This document shows positions 1 to 8,417 of a stretch of DNA of 64,000 nt, piece by piece. Below the pieces are notes generated by a model. It searched no databases, was not told the origin of the DNA, and saw nothing but the letters and a program-made list of their open reading frames with translations. This DNA comes from Nocardioides cynanchi (GTDB lineage Bacteria; Actinomycetota; Actinomycetes; Propionibacteriales; Nocardioidaceae): positions 2,418,001 through 2,482,000 of the forward strand of contig NZ_CP044344.1 in assembly GCF_008761635.1 (NCBI RefSeq). The letters are read 5' to 3'. The stretch's first letter is position 1. Each line of letters begins with the position of its first letter. Both the position numbers and the translations under genes were made by a program.

Positions 1-226
1 GATCGACCCGCGCACCGGCGCCCCGGCCACCACCCCCTGGGTGACCGCGAGCTGCCTGGGCACGACCTCGGTCGCGGCCAACACCGCGAGCACCGCCGCG
101 ATCGTGCTCGGCAACGAGGCCACCGCCTGGCTCGCCGCCCACGACGTCACCGCCCGGCTGGTCACCGCCGAGGGCTCGGTACGACGTACCGGCGGCTGGC
201 CCGCCGACGAGGAGGCCGCCGCATGA
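1..226 (+). CDS. ApbE-type FAD:protein FMN transferase, C-terminal end (partial)
   Basis: The reading frame is open from base 2 and only the last ~74 residues are in the window. They begin IDPRTGAPATTPW, which matches the C-terminal DPRTG motif of ApbE flavin transferases, followed by a Thr/Ala-rich stretch (TTSVAANTASTAAIVLG) that aligns with the metal-binding AxxADALxTAxFVLG region. ApbE enzymes attach FMN covalently to Thr/Ser of membrane redox proteins. The stop overlaps the next start (ATGA), so it is translationally coupled to a ferric-reductase-like membrane gene and the NuoF-like and ferredoxin genes, consistent with a flavin-based electron-transfer operon. Family call from short sequence only; the start and N-terminus lie outside the window. 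Confidence 0.75.
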   Translation, partial: IDPRTGAPATTPWVTASCLGTTSVAANTASTAAIVLGNEATAWLAAHDVTARLVTAEGSVRRTGGWPADEEAAA

Positions 227-792
227 ACGCCTTCCTGCACGGCCCGTCGCTGTGGTATCTCAACCGGAGCACCGGCCTGGTCGTGCTGGCCCTGCTGACG
301 GTCACCACGGTGCTCGGCGTGCTGTCGACCGGGCAGGGCCGGCGGCTCCTGCCGCGCTTCGTCGGCCAGGCGCTGCACCGCAACCTCGCGCTCTGGTCGG
401 TGGTGCTGCTCGGGCTGCACATCACCACGGCGGTGGTCGACAGCTACGTCGACATCCGCTGGTGGCAGGCCGTCGTGCCCTGGGCCGGCGCGTCGTACAT
501 GCCGCTCTGGCTCGGCCTGGGCACCCTCTCCTTCGACCTGATCGTGCTGGTCGCGGTGACCTCGCTGGTGCGAGCCCGGATGAAGCACCGCACCTGGCGG
601 TTCGTGCACCTGCTGGCGTACGGCGCCTGGGGCGTGGCGGTCGCGCACGGCCTCGGCATCGGCACCGACCTGCGACAGGCCGGCTGGGAGCGGGACGCGG
701 TCTACGCCGCGGTCGCCCTGGTCGCCGGGGTCGCCCTGATCCGCCTGGTGGGCGCCACCGCCCGCCTCGCCCTCCGAGAGGCCACCCGATGA
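223..792 (+). CDS. Ferric-reductase-like transmembrane protein
   Basis: 189 aa with about five hydrophobic helices. His residues suited to haem ligation lie in paired helices (QALHRNLALW and GLHITTAV; RFVHLLAYG and AVAHGLG), the arrangement of the ferric reductase/YedZ-like membrane domain, which moves electrons across the membrane through b-type haems. The ATG overlaps the preceding ApbE stop, and its own stop overlaps the start of the NuoF-like gene, so all are one transcript. A soluble partner would deliver NAD(P)H electrons; the NuoF-like protein and ferredoxin downstream are obvious candidates. Substrate at the outer face is unknown. Confidence 0.75.
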   Translation: MNAFLHGPSLWYLNRSTGLVVLALLTVTTVLGVLSTGQGRRLLPRFVGQALHRNLALWSVVLLGLHITTAVVDSYVDIRWWQAVVPWAGASYMPLWLGLGTLSFDLIVLVAVTSLVRARMKHRTWRFVHLLAYGAWGVAVAHGLGIGTDLRQAGWERDAVYAAVALVAGVALIRLVGATARLALREATR

Positions 793-2027
793 ACAGCTCC
801 CCGATCGCGGTCTGCGAGGACCCCGACGTCCACGCGGGACCCGCCCTCTTCTCCGGGCTCGACAGCGGACCGTCGCTCGCCGCCCACCGCGAGCAGTACG
901 GCGACGTGCCGCGGATCTCGCTCGCGGACCTGACCGCGGCCATCGACCGGACCGGCCTGCGCGGCCGCGGAGGGGCGGCCTTCCCCTTCGCGATCAAGCT
1001 CCGTGCTGCCGCCGACGGCTCGCGCCGGCCGGTGGTCGTCATCAACCTCAGCGAGGGTGAGCCGGCCAGCAGCAAGGACAGCGCCTTGGCGCGGACCCGA
1101 CCCCACCTGGTGCTGGACGGTGCGGTGGCCACGGCGCGAGCCCTCGGCGCCCACGCGGTGCACGTCGTCCTCCCCGGCGACCGGCCGCTCACCGTCGCCG
1201 CCATGGACGCCGCCATCGCCGAACGGCACGACCGCCGGATGCGGCTGGTCCGGCACGTGGCCTCGCCGCGGTTCGTCGCCGGCCAGGCGCGGGCGGTCCT
1301 CGAGCTGATGGCCGGGCGCCCCAACCTCCCGGTGACCGCCTGGACCCCCGAGGCGGTCGCCGGGCACCGGTCGCGGCCGACCCTGCTCTCCAACGCCGAG
1401 ACCTGGGCCCACGTCGGACGACTGCTCCACACCGGTCCGCCGGCGGGCCTGGGCACCGACGACGAGCCCGGCACCACGCTGCTCACGCTGCGGCTGCCCG
1501 GCGCCCGGGTCGCCGTCCGCGAGGTGCAGTACGGCGCGTCACTGCGGTCGGTGCTGCCCGCCAAGGACGACGCGGCCGTGCTGCTGGGCGGCTTCCACGG
1601 CACCTGGACCACCGCTCGGGCCGCCCGCCGGCTGAAGGTCTCGGTGCCGGGCTTCCGGGAGTCAGGCCTGGCGCTCGGCGCGGGACTGGTGCTCGCCGTG
1701 GACGACTGCCCGGTGGCCTGGACCCAGCGGATCGTCGCCTACCTGGCCGGCCAGAGCGCGCGCCGCTGCGGGCCCTGCCTGAACGGGCTGCCCGCGCTGG
1801 CCGCGGCGGTCTCGGCGATCGACGACGGCACCGGCACCGCTCGCGTCGAGCAGCTGGCCGGGCTGGTCGAGCGCCGGGGCGCCTGCGCCCACCCCGACGG
1901 GACCGTGCGGCTGGTGCGGTCGCTGCTGACGGCGTACCCCGACGAGATCGACCGGCACGGCGCGGGGCACTGCTCCTGGACCCGCCAGGCGACCGTCGTA
2001 CGACGGCTGCGGAGCGTGGCGTCGTGA
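789..2027 (+). CDS. NuoF-like NADH-binding flavoprotein (complex I 51-kDa family)
   Basis: 412 aa. It carries the NADH/FMN glycine-rich loop GLRGRGGAAFP (around residue 55), an EPASSKD segment equivalent to EPGTFKD of NuoF, an SLBB-like region, and a C-terminal RRCGPCLNG segment with later Cys residues (GACAHPDG, GHCSW). Canonical NuoF has CGxCxxC for its 4Fe-4S cluster; here the third Cys is Gly, so the cluster may use other ligands or be absent. The ATG at 789 overlaps the upstream stop by 4 nt, and a GTG overlaps its own stop to start the ferredoxin gene. No other complex I genes are here, so this is a stand-alone NAD(P)H dehydrogenase module for the ferric-reductase-like membrane protein (inference). 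Confidence 0.75.
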   Translation: MNSSPIAVCEDPDVHAGPALFSGLDSGPSLAAHREQYGDVPRISLADLTAAIDRTGLRGRGGAAFPFAIKLRAAADGSRRPVVVINLSEGEPASSKDSALARTRPHLVLDGAVATARALGAHAVHVVLPGDRPLTVAAMDAAIAERHDRRMRLVRHVASPRFVAGQARAVLELMAGRPNLPVTAWTPEAVAGHRSRPTLLSNAETWAHVGRLLHTGPPAGLGTDDEPGTTLLTLRLPGARVAVREVQYGASLRSVLPAKDDAAVLLGGFHGTWTTARAARRLKVSVPGFRESGLALGAGLVLAVDDCPVAWTQRIVAYLAGQSARRCGPCLNGLPALAAAVSAIDDGTGTARVEQLAGLVERRGACAHPDGTVRLVRSLLTAYPDEIDRHGAGHCSWTRQATVVRRLRSVAS

Positions 2028-2221
2028 AGCGCGCGCTACGCGTCGACTGGCCCGCCTGCCATGCCCGCGGCGTGTGCCACGAGCTGCTGCCGGAGGTGGT
2101 GGACCTCGACGAGTGGGGCTACCCGATCGTGGGTGGCGAGGTCACGCCGGAGCTGCTGGGCCTGGCCCGGGAGGCGGTGCGGATGTGCCCCCGGCTGGCG
2201 CTGCGGATCGTGGAGACCTGA
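2024..2221 (+). CDS. Small 3Fe-4S-type ferredoxin
   Basis: 65 aa from a GTG that overlaps the NuoF-like stop. Cys12, Cys18 and Cys54-Pro give the C-x5-C...CP pattern of P450-type ferredoxins, in which the second Cys of the usual CxxCxxC is replaced, so a 3Fe-4S cluster is expected. The spacing ACHARGVCHELLPEV followed by DLDEWGYP and VRMCPRLAL is typical. It would carry single electrons between the NuoF-like flavoprotein and the membrane reductase, or to a soluble acceptor. It ends the operon; about 120 bp of non-coding DNA follows. Confidence 0.85.
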   Translation: MKRALRVDWPACHARGVCHELLPEVVDLDEWGYPIVGGEVTPELLGLAREAVRMCPRLALRIVET

Positions 2222-2343
2222 GGAGGTACTAGGACCATCGGGCAGCGCCGGTCGCCCATCGATCCGAAGCGCAAGCCGGAGGGTGGCTCCTACAGTCGGC
2301 TCACCGTGCAGACGGCACGGCCGCACCCCCTGGGAGAATCATC

Positions 2344-2838
2344 ATGGACCTCACCCTCACCGCCCGCCGCGGCAGTGCCGTCGTCGCCTCGCTCGCGGCC
2401 GGCGCCCTGCTCACCCTCGCCTCGCCCTCGATGTCGCACGCCTCCGGGGCCCGCGACTCCGACCACGACGGCATGCCCAACCGCTGGGAGGTCCGGCACC
2501 ACCTCAACCCGCACCACGCCAACGCCGCGGGCGACCCCGACCAGGACGGCCTCCGCAACCTCGCCGAGTTCCGCCACGGCACCGCTCCGCACCAGTCCGA
2601 CTCCGACGACGACGGTGTCGAGGACGGCACGGAGGTGCACGACGGCTGCACCGCGACCGACCCGACCGACAGCGACACCGACGACGACGGTGTCGAGGAC
2701 GGCCAGGAGGACACCGACGGCGACGGCATCGACGACGCCGAGGACACCACCGAGGACAACTGCCAGGGTGACGAGGACGTGCCCGGCGGCTCCGGTGGCG
2801 GCACGGACGGCCTCGTCGTCCACTACGTCGTGCGCTGA
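2344..2838 (+). CDS. Secreted thrombospondin type-3 repeat (calcium-binding) protein
   Basis: 164 aa. Residues 1-37 form a signal peptide ending near SMSHASG. The mature part consists of Asp-rich thrombospondin type-3 style repeats: DSDHDGMPNRWE, DPDQDGLRNLAE, DSDDDGVEDGTE, DSDTDDDGVEDG, DTDGDGIDDAED. These DxDxDG loops bind Ca2+. The C-terminus is Gly-rich and short with no sorting signal, so it is probably released or held by charge. Expressed alone: it is flanked by a terminator hairpin and the convergent hflX. Function beyond calcium binding is unknown. Confidence 0.75.
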   Translation: MDLTLTARRGSAVVASLAAGALLTLASPSMSHASGARDSDHDGMPNRWEVRHHLNPHHANAAGDPDQDGLRNLAEFRHGTAPHQSDSDDDGVEDGTEVHDGCTATDPTDSDTDDDGVEDGQEDTDGDGIDDAEDTTEDNCQGDEDVPGGSGGGTDGLVVHYVVR

Positions 2839-2920
2839 CTCGGCGCAAAGAAGCACCCGTACGACGCCGACTCGGCGCAAGAGAGCACCCGTACGACGCC
2901 GACTCGGCGCAAAGAAGCAC
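2837..2920 (+). repeat. Tandem repeat with 32-bp period (GACTCGGCGCA family)
   Basis: Two full 32-bp units (2837-2868, 2869-2900) and a 20-bp partial third (2901-2920), each starting GACTCGGCGCAA. The first unit begins inside the TGA stop of the preceding gene. The same family with the same 32-bp period appears at 27195-27306 and inside the ABC-F gene at 27596-27672. Confidence 0.9.
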
Positions 2921-2955
2921 GAACGCCCGGCCACCACCACGGTGGCCGGGCGTTC
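2921..2955. terminator. Bidirectional terminator hairpin
   Basis: Perfect 15-bp inverted repeat GAACGCCCGGCCACC / GGTGGCCGGGCGTTC with a 5-nt loop, placed between two convergent genes (the calcium-binding protein and hflX). No strong U-tract, as is common in actinobacteria. Confidence 0.85.
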
Positions 2956-2961
2956 GTCTGC

Positions 2962-4527
2962 TCAGACGGGGTACGCCGCCAGCTCACCGGCCAGGTCGGC
3001 ATGGGCGCGACCCCGGACCACCGTGCCGTCGCCGGTGTGCTCGAGGGACTCGATCTCACCGTGCTGGTGCAGCCGGTCGAGCAGGTCGCCACGCGCGTAG
3101 GGCAGCAGCGCGCTGAACTCCACACCGGGCCGCGGCAGGTCGCCCTCGAGCAGGGCCAGGGCGTCCTCGATGCCCTCGCCCGTACGAGCGCTGACGACCA
3201 CCGAGTGCGGCTCGCGCTGGCGCAGCCGGGCCAGCACCATCGGGTCGGCCGCGTCGGCCTTGTTGATCACGATGATCTCGGGCACCTTGTCGGCGCCGAT
3301 CTCGGCGAACACCTCGCGCACCGCGGCGATCTGGCCCTCGGGGTCGGGGTGGGAGCCGTCGACGACGTGCAGGATCAGGTCGGAGTCGGCCACCTCCTCC
3401 AACGTGGATCGGAAGGCCTCGACCAGCTGGTGGGGCAGGTGCCGGACGAAGCCGACGGTGTCGCTCATCGTGTACACACGGCCGTCACCGGTCGCCGTAC
3501 GACGGGTGGTCGGGTCGAGGGTCGCGAACAGCGCGTCCTCGACCAGCACCCCCGCGCCGGTCAGCTTGTTGAGCAGGCTGGACTTGCCGGCGTTGGTGTA
3601 ACCCGCGATCGCGACGCTCGGGATGTGGTGGCGCCGGCGCTCCTGGCGCTTGGTGTCGCGGGTGCCCTTCATGTGGGTCAGCTCGCGGCGCAGCTTGGCG
3701 ATCTTGGTGTTGATCCGGCGGCGGTCGGTCTCGAGCTTGGTCTCACCGGGGCCGCGGCCACCGATGCCCTCGCCGCCCGCGGCGCGGCCACCGGCCTGGC
3801 GCGAGAGGTTGCCGCCCCAGCCGCGCAGGCGCTGCTTCATGTAGCTGAGCTGGGCCAGCTCGACCTGCGCCTGGCCCTCGGCGCTCTTGGCGTGCTGGGC
3901 GAAGATGTCGAGGATCAGCGCGGTCCGGTCGACGACCTTGACCTTGACCTTGTCCTCGAGGTTGCGCAGCTGGCTGGGGGCCAGGTCGCCGTCCATGATC
4001 ACGGTGTCGGCGCCGCTGGCGCGCACGATCTCGCGGAGCCCGTCGACCTTGCCGCGGCCGATGAAGGTCGCCGGGTCGGGCTTGTTGCGGCGCTGGTAGA
4101 TCGCGTCGAGCACCTCGGAGCCGGCCGTCTCGGCCAGCGCGGCGAGCTCGGCCATGGAGTTCTCGGCGGTCTCCACGGTGCCGTCGGTCCAGACGCCGAC
4201 CAGGATCACCTTCTCCAGCCGGAGCTGGCGGTACTCGACCTCGGAGATGTCCTCGAGCTCGGTCGAGAGCCCCTGCACGCGCCGCAGGGCGTAGCGCTCG
4301 GCGAGGTCCTGCTCCCCGCTGGTGAGCTCGGGGTCGCTGTCGTCGTACGCCGCGTCGGACTCGTCGTCGGCGTACCCCGACTCCCACTCGTCGTCCTCGT
4401 CGGCTGCCTCGTCGTCGAGCTGGTCGGTCTCGGCCGGCGTGGCCGGGTCGAGGTTGGCGTCCTCGTCCCAGCCGGTCGTCTGGTCGAGCTCGGAGTCGAG
4501 ACTGAAGTGGTCGTGTGCGTTCGTCAT
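2962..4527 (-). CDS. hflX: GTPase HflX
   Basis: 521 aa, longer than E. coli HflX because residues 1-75 are a strongly acidic low-complexity extension. Then come the HflX N-terminal domain (RRNKPDPATFIGRGK near 146-160), the Gly-rich linker GGRGPGETKLE (256-266), and the G domain: G1 GYTNAGKSS (309-317), G3 DTVGF (356-360), G4 NKAD (422-425). HflX binds the ribosome, splits 70S particles under stress and rescues stalled ribosomes. In mycobacteria and Streptomyces it lies next to dapF and miaA; here dapF is about 9 kb away, with an accessory block in between. Confidence 0.95.
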   Translation of the reverse strand: MTNAHDHFSLDSELDQTTGWDEDANLDPATPAETDQLDDEAADEDDEWESGYADDESDAAYDDSDPELTSGEQDLAERYALRRVQGLSTELEDISEVEYRQLRLEKVILVGVWTDGTVETAENSMAELAALAETAGSEVLDAIYQRRNKPDPATFIGRGKVDGLREIVRASGADTVIMDGDLAPSQLRNLEDKVKVKVVDRTALILDIFAQHAKSAEGQAQVELAQLSYMKQRLRGWGGNLSRQAGGRAAGGEGIGGRGPGETKLETDRRRINTKIAKLRRELTHMKGTRDTKRQERRRHHIPSVAIAGYTNAGKSSLLNKLTGAGVLVEDALFATLDPTTRRTATGDGRVYTMSDTVGFVRHLPHQLVEAFRSTLEEVADSDLILHVVDGSHPDPEGQIAAVREVFAEIGADKVPEIIVINKADAADPMVLARLRQREPHSVVVSARTGEGIEDALALLEGDLPRPGVEFSALLPYARGDLLDRLHQHGEIESLEHTGDGTVVRGRAHADLAGELAAYPV

Positions 4528-4594
4528 ATGCCGTCCAGCGTAGGTCGCCCCGGGTGGCAGCGCACACCCTTAACCCCGCGGCGTACCCCGGGGA

Positions 4595-4718
4595 GCGGTG
4601 AGCCAGGACCAGTTCCCTGCCCCGTATCCGGTCCTGAGCCACCGCCGACCGGCCGCCCGGGTCGGGAGCGGTGAGCCAGGACCGGTTTCGCGTCCCGAAT
4701 CCGGTCCTGAGCCACCGC
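4595..4718. repeat. Two copies of a 51-bp palindromic element
   Basis: Copies at 4595-4645 and 4668-4718, each exactly 51 bp, starting GCGGTGAGCCAGGACC and ending GGTCCTGAGCCACCGC, i.e. imperfect inverted arms around a variable ~19-bp centre. They occupy the hflX to DUF559-like intergenic region (4528-4821), which holds no other feature I can support. Further copies: 5784-5834, 18796-18846, 18869-18919. Confidence 0.9.
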
Positions 4719-4821
4719 CGGTGAGCCGGTCACCGTGCACAGGCCCGATCTGCGACCAGGTCGTCCACAGGCGGGCGACTCATGCGGGCCACGTGGCCCC
4801 GTTCGCGGCAGCGTCATCGGC

Positions 4822-5790
4822 ATGCGCGACATCCCGACCCCGCTGCTGCACGGCCCGTTCACCCGGGCCGGCGCGTTGGAGCTGGGCGTGTCCAAGACCA
4901 TGCTCGCCGGACATCGCTTCGTCCGCGTCCATCCACGGGTGTGGCGACACCGCGACCACGTGATGACGTGGGCGGACGACCTCGAGGCAGCCCGGCTGGC
5001 GCTGCCCTTGGCAGCCAGGCCCACGGGGATCACCCGGATCCAGATGCTGGGGCTCGACCAGGGCCCTCGACGACCCCTGCACTTCGTCATCCAGGGCGAC
5101 CTCCACCTCGCACTGGACGGGATCTTCCTCCATCGCACCCTGGCGCTCGCGCCCTGCGACGAGTACGGCGTCACGCCGACCGGGGCCTACCTCGCCTGGT
5201 GCGCCACGGCTCGGACGATCGACGCCATCGCCGTCGGAGACTGGTTGCTCCATCACCGGCACATGACCGTGCGCGGGCTCGCCGACCTGGCCCTGGCTGC
5301 GCCGTGGCGAGACGGCGCAGACGAGGCGTTGTGGGTCCTGGACCTGCTCGACGGCCGCTCGCGTTCACTCAAGGAGTCCGAGACGCGCGCGCTGATCGTC
5401 GCCAGTGGTCTGCCCTCGCCGGAGTCCAACCATCCGGTCGCGTTGGGAGGTGACGCTGTCGCGCTCGGTGATCTGGTGTTCAGGCCGTGGGGACTCGTCG
5501 TCGAGTACGAAGGAGCCCACCACCAAGTCGATCGCGGTCAGTACAACGCGGACATCGAACGCTTCGCACTCTTCCGCGACCACGACGTGCCCTATCTCCA
5601 GGTCACCCAGGAGTCGTTGGCTCGACCCAAGACCATGGTCGGCACCGTCTACCGACGACTCCTCCGCCTCGGGTACCTCGGCCCTCCGCCACAGTTCGGT
5701 GAGGCGTGGGATGCGCTCTTCCGACCGATCCGTCGGTCACTGCCACCACGTCGTACGCGACTTCGCGAGCTCGTTGCCGGGCAGCGGTGA
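4822..5790 (+). CDS. AbiEi-like winged-helix / DUF559-type endonuclease-fold protein
   Basis: 322 aa. The N-terminal ~80 residues (LHGPFTRAGALELGVSK...VRVHPRVW) resemble the winged-helix domain of AbiEi-type type IV antitoxins. The C-terminal ~110 residues have a PD-(D/E)XK-like arrangement: ESETRALI, GDLVFRPWGLVVEYEGAHH, then the D-rich region QYNADIERFALF, as in DUF559/very-short-patch-repair-like proteins common in Nocardioidaceae. I chose the ATG at 4822; an upstream start at 4735 would add 29 residues unlike the family. No AbiEii-type nucleotidyltransferase toxin is adjacent, so a toxin-antitoxin role is unproven. Its TGA lies inside a 51-bp repeat. Confidence 0.65.
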   Translation: MRDIPTPLLHGPFTRAGALELGVSKTMLAGHRFVRVHPRVWRHRDHVMTWADDLEAARLALPLAARPTGITRIQMLGLDQGPRRPLHFVIQGDLHLALDGIFLHRTLALAPCDEYGVTPTGAYLAWCATARTIDAIAVGDWLLHHRHMTVRGLADLALAAPWRDGADEALWVLDLLDGRSRSLKESETRALIVASGLPSPESNHPVALGGDAVALGDLVFRPWGLVVEYEGAHHQVDRGQYNADIERFALFRDHDVPYLQVTQESLARPKTMVGTVYRRLLRLGYLGPPPQFGEAWDALFRPIRRSLPPRRTRLRELVAGQR

Positions 5791-5834
5791 GCCAGGACCG
5801 CTTGGCCCGACTGCTTCCGGTCCCACGTCACCGC
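5784..5834. repeat. 51-bp palindromic element overlapping a stop codon
   Basis: Third copy of the 51-bp family; its first seven bases GCGGTGA contain the TGA stop of the preceding gene, so the last codon and stop of that gene are repeat-derived or the repeat targets this site. Confidence 0.85.
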
Positions 5835-5866
5835 CGCCTGCACCTCATCGCCGGGCGCGCCCCCGC

Positions 5867-5872
5867 TAGGTT
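5867..5872 (+). promoter_or_regulatory. -10 box TAGGTT of a leaderless promoter
   Basis: TAGGTT followed by 6 nt and the GTG at 5879. This spacing puts transcription start on the start codon and decides between the two in-frame GTGs at 5873 and 5879. Confidence 0.6.
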
Positions 5873-5878
5873 GTGCCG

Positions 5879-8353
5879 GTGAGTGCTCCCGACCTCCCCG
5901 GCCGCGCCCGGGTCGTGATCATCGGCGGCGGAGTCATCGGGTGCTCCGTGGCCTACCACCTCGCCCACGAGGGCTGGACCGACGTCGTCGTGCTCGAGCG
6001 CGACCGCCTGACCAGCGGTACGACGTGGCACGCCGCCGGGCTGATGACCTGCTTCGGCTCGACGTCCGAGACCAGCACCGGCATCCGGCTCTACTCGCGC
6101 GACCTCTACGCCCGGCTCGAGGCCGAGACCGGGGTGTCCACGGGCTTCAAGCCGGTCGGGCTGATCGAGGCGGCGGCCGACGCCGACCGGCAGCACGAGT
6201 ACCGCCGCGTGGCCGCCTTCCAGCGCCACTTCGGGCTCGAGGTCGAGGAGATCGGCCCGCAGGAGATGTCCGACCTCTTCCCGTGGGCGAAGACCGACGA
6301 CCTGCTCTCCGGCTTCTACGTGCCCGGCGACGGCCGGGTCAACCCGGTCGACCTGACCCAGTCGCTGGCCCGCGGCGCCAAGGACCTCGGTGTCCGGATC
6401 GTCGAGGGCGTGCGCGTCGAGGACGTGTTGGTCTCGACCGGCCCGACCGGCGGCATCGGGCGGGTCACCGGCGTCCGGGTCGCGACCGACTCGACCGGCG
6501 ACACAGCCGAGATCGAGGCCGAGTACGTCGTCAACTGCACGGGCATGTGGGCCCGCGAGCTGGCCGAGAAGAGCGGGGTCGTCGTCCCCAACCAGGCGGC
6601 CGAGCACTACTACCTGATCACCGACACCATCGAGGGTCTCGACCCGAACGCCCCGGTCTTCGAGGACCCCGCCGCACACGGGTACTACCGCGAGGAGGGC
6701 GGCGGGATGATGGTCGGCCTGTTCGAGCCGCGGGCCGCGGCCTGGGCGGTCGACGGGATCCCGGCCGGCACGTCGTTCACCACGCTGAAGCCGGACTGGG
6801 ACCGGATGTCGCCGTTCCTCGAGACCGCGATGGCGCGGGTGCCGGTCACCCTCGACGCCGGGGTGCGCACCTTCTTCTGCGGCCCCGAGTCGTTCACCCC
6901 CGACCTGATGCCGGCCGTCGGCGAGGCGCCGAGCCTGCGCAACTACTTCGTGGCCGCGGGCATGAACTCCGTCGGCATCCTCTCCGCCGGCGGCCTCGGC
7001 CGGGTGCTGGCGCACTGGATCATCTCCGGGCTCCCCGACGTCGACGTGACCGCGTGGGACGTCGCCCGCTTCCGCGCCGACCAGCTCGAGCCGTCGTACC
7101 GCCGCGACCGCACCACCGAGATCCTGGGCACCGTGTACGCCGCGCACACGCCGGGCAAGCAGCTGCGCACCGCCCGCGACCGGCTGCTCTCCCCAGTCCA
7201 CCAGCGGCTGGTCGAGCACGGTGGGCTGCTCCGCGAGGTCTCCGGCTGGGAGGGGGCCGACTGGTTCGCCGGGCGCGGCGTCGAGCCGGTCGCCGAGCCG
7301 ACCTGGGGCCGGGCGCCGTGGTTCGAGCAGTGGGCCGAGGAGCACCGGACCGTCCGCGAGGGCGTCGGGCTGATGGACATGTCGTTCATGGCGAAGTTCG
7401 CCGTCCTCGGCAAGGCCGCCGGGCCGATGCTCGACCACCTCTCGGCCGGCGAGGTGAACGGCGAGCCCGGCTGGCTCACCTACACCCAGTGGCTCAACGA
7501 CGACGGCCGGATCGAGGCCGACCTGACCGTCGGGAAGATCACCGACGAGCGGATGTTCGTGATCGCCTCCGACACCGGGCACGGCCACGTGCGGGCGCTG
7601 CTCGACCGCGCCGCGGACGGCCGTGACGTCACGATCCGCGACCTGACCGCCGAGGTGGGCCAGCTCAACCTCCAGGGGCCGCTGTCACGCGACGTCCTGG
7701 CCGGCCTCACCGATGCCGACCTGTCGACCGAGGCCTGGCCCTTCCGTGGCGTCCGCGAGATCGAGGTCGCCGGTGTCCCGGTGATCTGCGCCCGGATCAC
7801 CTACCTCGGCGAGCTCGGCTACGAGCTGTACGCCGACGCGGCCCGGTGTCTCGAGCTGTACGACGCCCTGCTCGCCGACGAGCGGGTGCGGCCGGTCGGG
7901 CTCAAGGCGCTGGCCTCGCTGAGGATGGAGAAGGCCTACCGCGACTACGGCCACGACATCGACAACACCGACTGCCCGCTGGACGTGGGCCTCGGCTTCG
8001 CGGTCGCGTGGGACACCGACTTCCGCGGCAAGCAGGCGCTGCTGGCCCGCAAGGCGTCCTTCCCGTCGACGCACCGGCTGGTGCAGGTCCGGCTGACCGA
8101 CCCCGAGCCGCTGCTCCACCACGCGGAGCCGGTGCTCCGTGACGGCGTCGTGGTCGGCTACGTCCGCGCCGCGTCGTACGGCTGGACGCTCGGCGCCGCG
8201 GTCGGCCTGGCCTTCGTGACCTCGGACGCGCCGGTGACCAAGGACTGGCTCGACGCCGGCTCGTGGCAGGTCGACATCGCCGGCGAGCGGCACGCGGCCG
8301 AGGTCTCGCTGCGACCGATGTACGACCCGACCAGCGCTCGCGTGCGCGCCTGA
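5879..8353 (+). CDS. Dimethylglycine/sarcosine dehydrogenase-like FAD oxidoreductase with GcvT domain
   Basis: 824 aa. The N-terminal DAO domain has the Rossmann motif VVIIGGGVIGC and the TSGTTWHAAGL segment whose His covalently binds FAD in dimethylglycine dehydrogenase. The C-terminal half is a folate-binding aminomethyltransferase (GcvT-like) domain with GYELYADAARCLELYDALL and LRMEKAYRDYGHDIDNTDCPL. Such enzymes oxidise N-methyl groups of glycine derivatives (glycine betaine breakdown) and pass C1 units to tetrahydrofolate. A leaderless promoter precedes it; a hairpin spans its stop and that of the convergent oxidoreductase. The exact substrate (dimethylglycine, sarcosine or another N-methyl amine) cannot be decided from sequence. 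Confidence 0.85.
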   Translation: MSAPDLPGRARVVIIGGGVIGCSVAYHLAHEGWTDVVVLERDRLTSGTTWHAAGLMTCFGSTSETSTGIRLYSRDLYARLEAETGVSTGFKPVGLIEAAADADRQHEYRRVAAFQRHFGLEVEEIGPQEMSDLFPWAKTDDLLSGFYVPGDGRVNPVDLTQSLARGAKDLGVRIVEGVRVEDVLVSTGPTGGIGRVTGVRVATDSTGDTAEIEAEYVVNCTGMWARELAEKSGVVVPNQAAEHYYLITDTIEGLDPNAPVFEDPAAHGYYREEGGGMMVGLFEPRAAAWAVDGIPAGTSFTTLKPDWDRMSPFLETAMARVPVTLDAGVRTFFCGPESFTPDLMPAVGEAPSLRNYFVAAGMNSVGILSAGGLGRVLAHWIISGLPDVDVTAWDVARFRADQLEPSYRRDRTTEILGTVYAAHTPGKQLRTARDRLLSPVHQRLVEHGGLLREVSGWEGADWFAGRGVEPVAEPTWGRAPWFEQWAEEHRTVREGVGLMDMSFMAKFAVLGKAAGPMLDHLSAGEVNGEPGWLTYTQWLNDDGRIEADLTVGKITDERMFVIASDTGHGHVRALLDRAADGRDVTIRDLTAEVGQLNLQGPLSRDVLAGLTDADLSTEAWPFRGVREIEVAGVPVICARITYLGELGYELYADAARCLELYDALLADERVRPVGLKALASLRMEKAYRDYGHDIDNTDCPLDVGLGFAVAWDTDFRGKQALLARKASFPSTHRLVQVRLTDPEPLLHHAEPVLRDGVVVGYVRAASYGWTLGAAVGLAFVTSDAPVTKDWLDAGSWQVDIAGERHAAEVSLRPMYDPTSARVRA

Positions 8354-8417
8354 CCGCGGGACGTCCTACGAGGTGGTTGTCCAAGCGACCGGAACGGATG
8401 ACGTCCCGTTCGGTCAG
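8350..8417. terminator. Long convergent terminator hairpin
   Basis: Arms at 8350-8365 and 8400-8417 (CTGACCG + CGGGACGTC against GACGTCCCG + TT + CGGTCAG, with a 2-nt bulge). The two arms contain the stop codons of the two convergent genes. Confidence 0.7.

Noticed and set aside
3001..4674. A 557-codon plus-strand frame opposite hflX
   Set aside because: Antisense shadow of hflX with no recognisable motif.
4822..5790. Complete AbiE toxin-antitoxin system
   Set aside because: No nucleotidyltransferase toxin gene follows; only a repeat and a metabolic gene.
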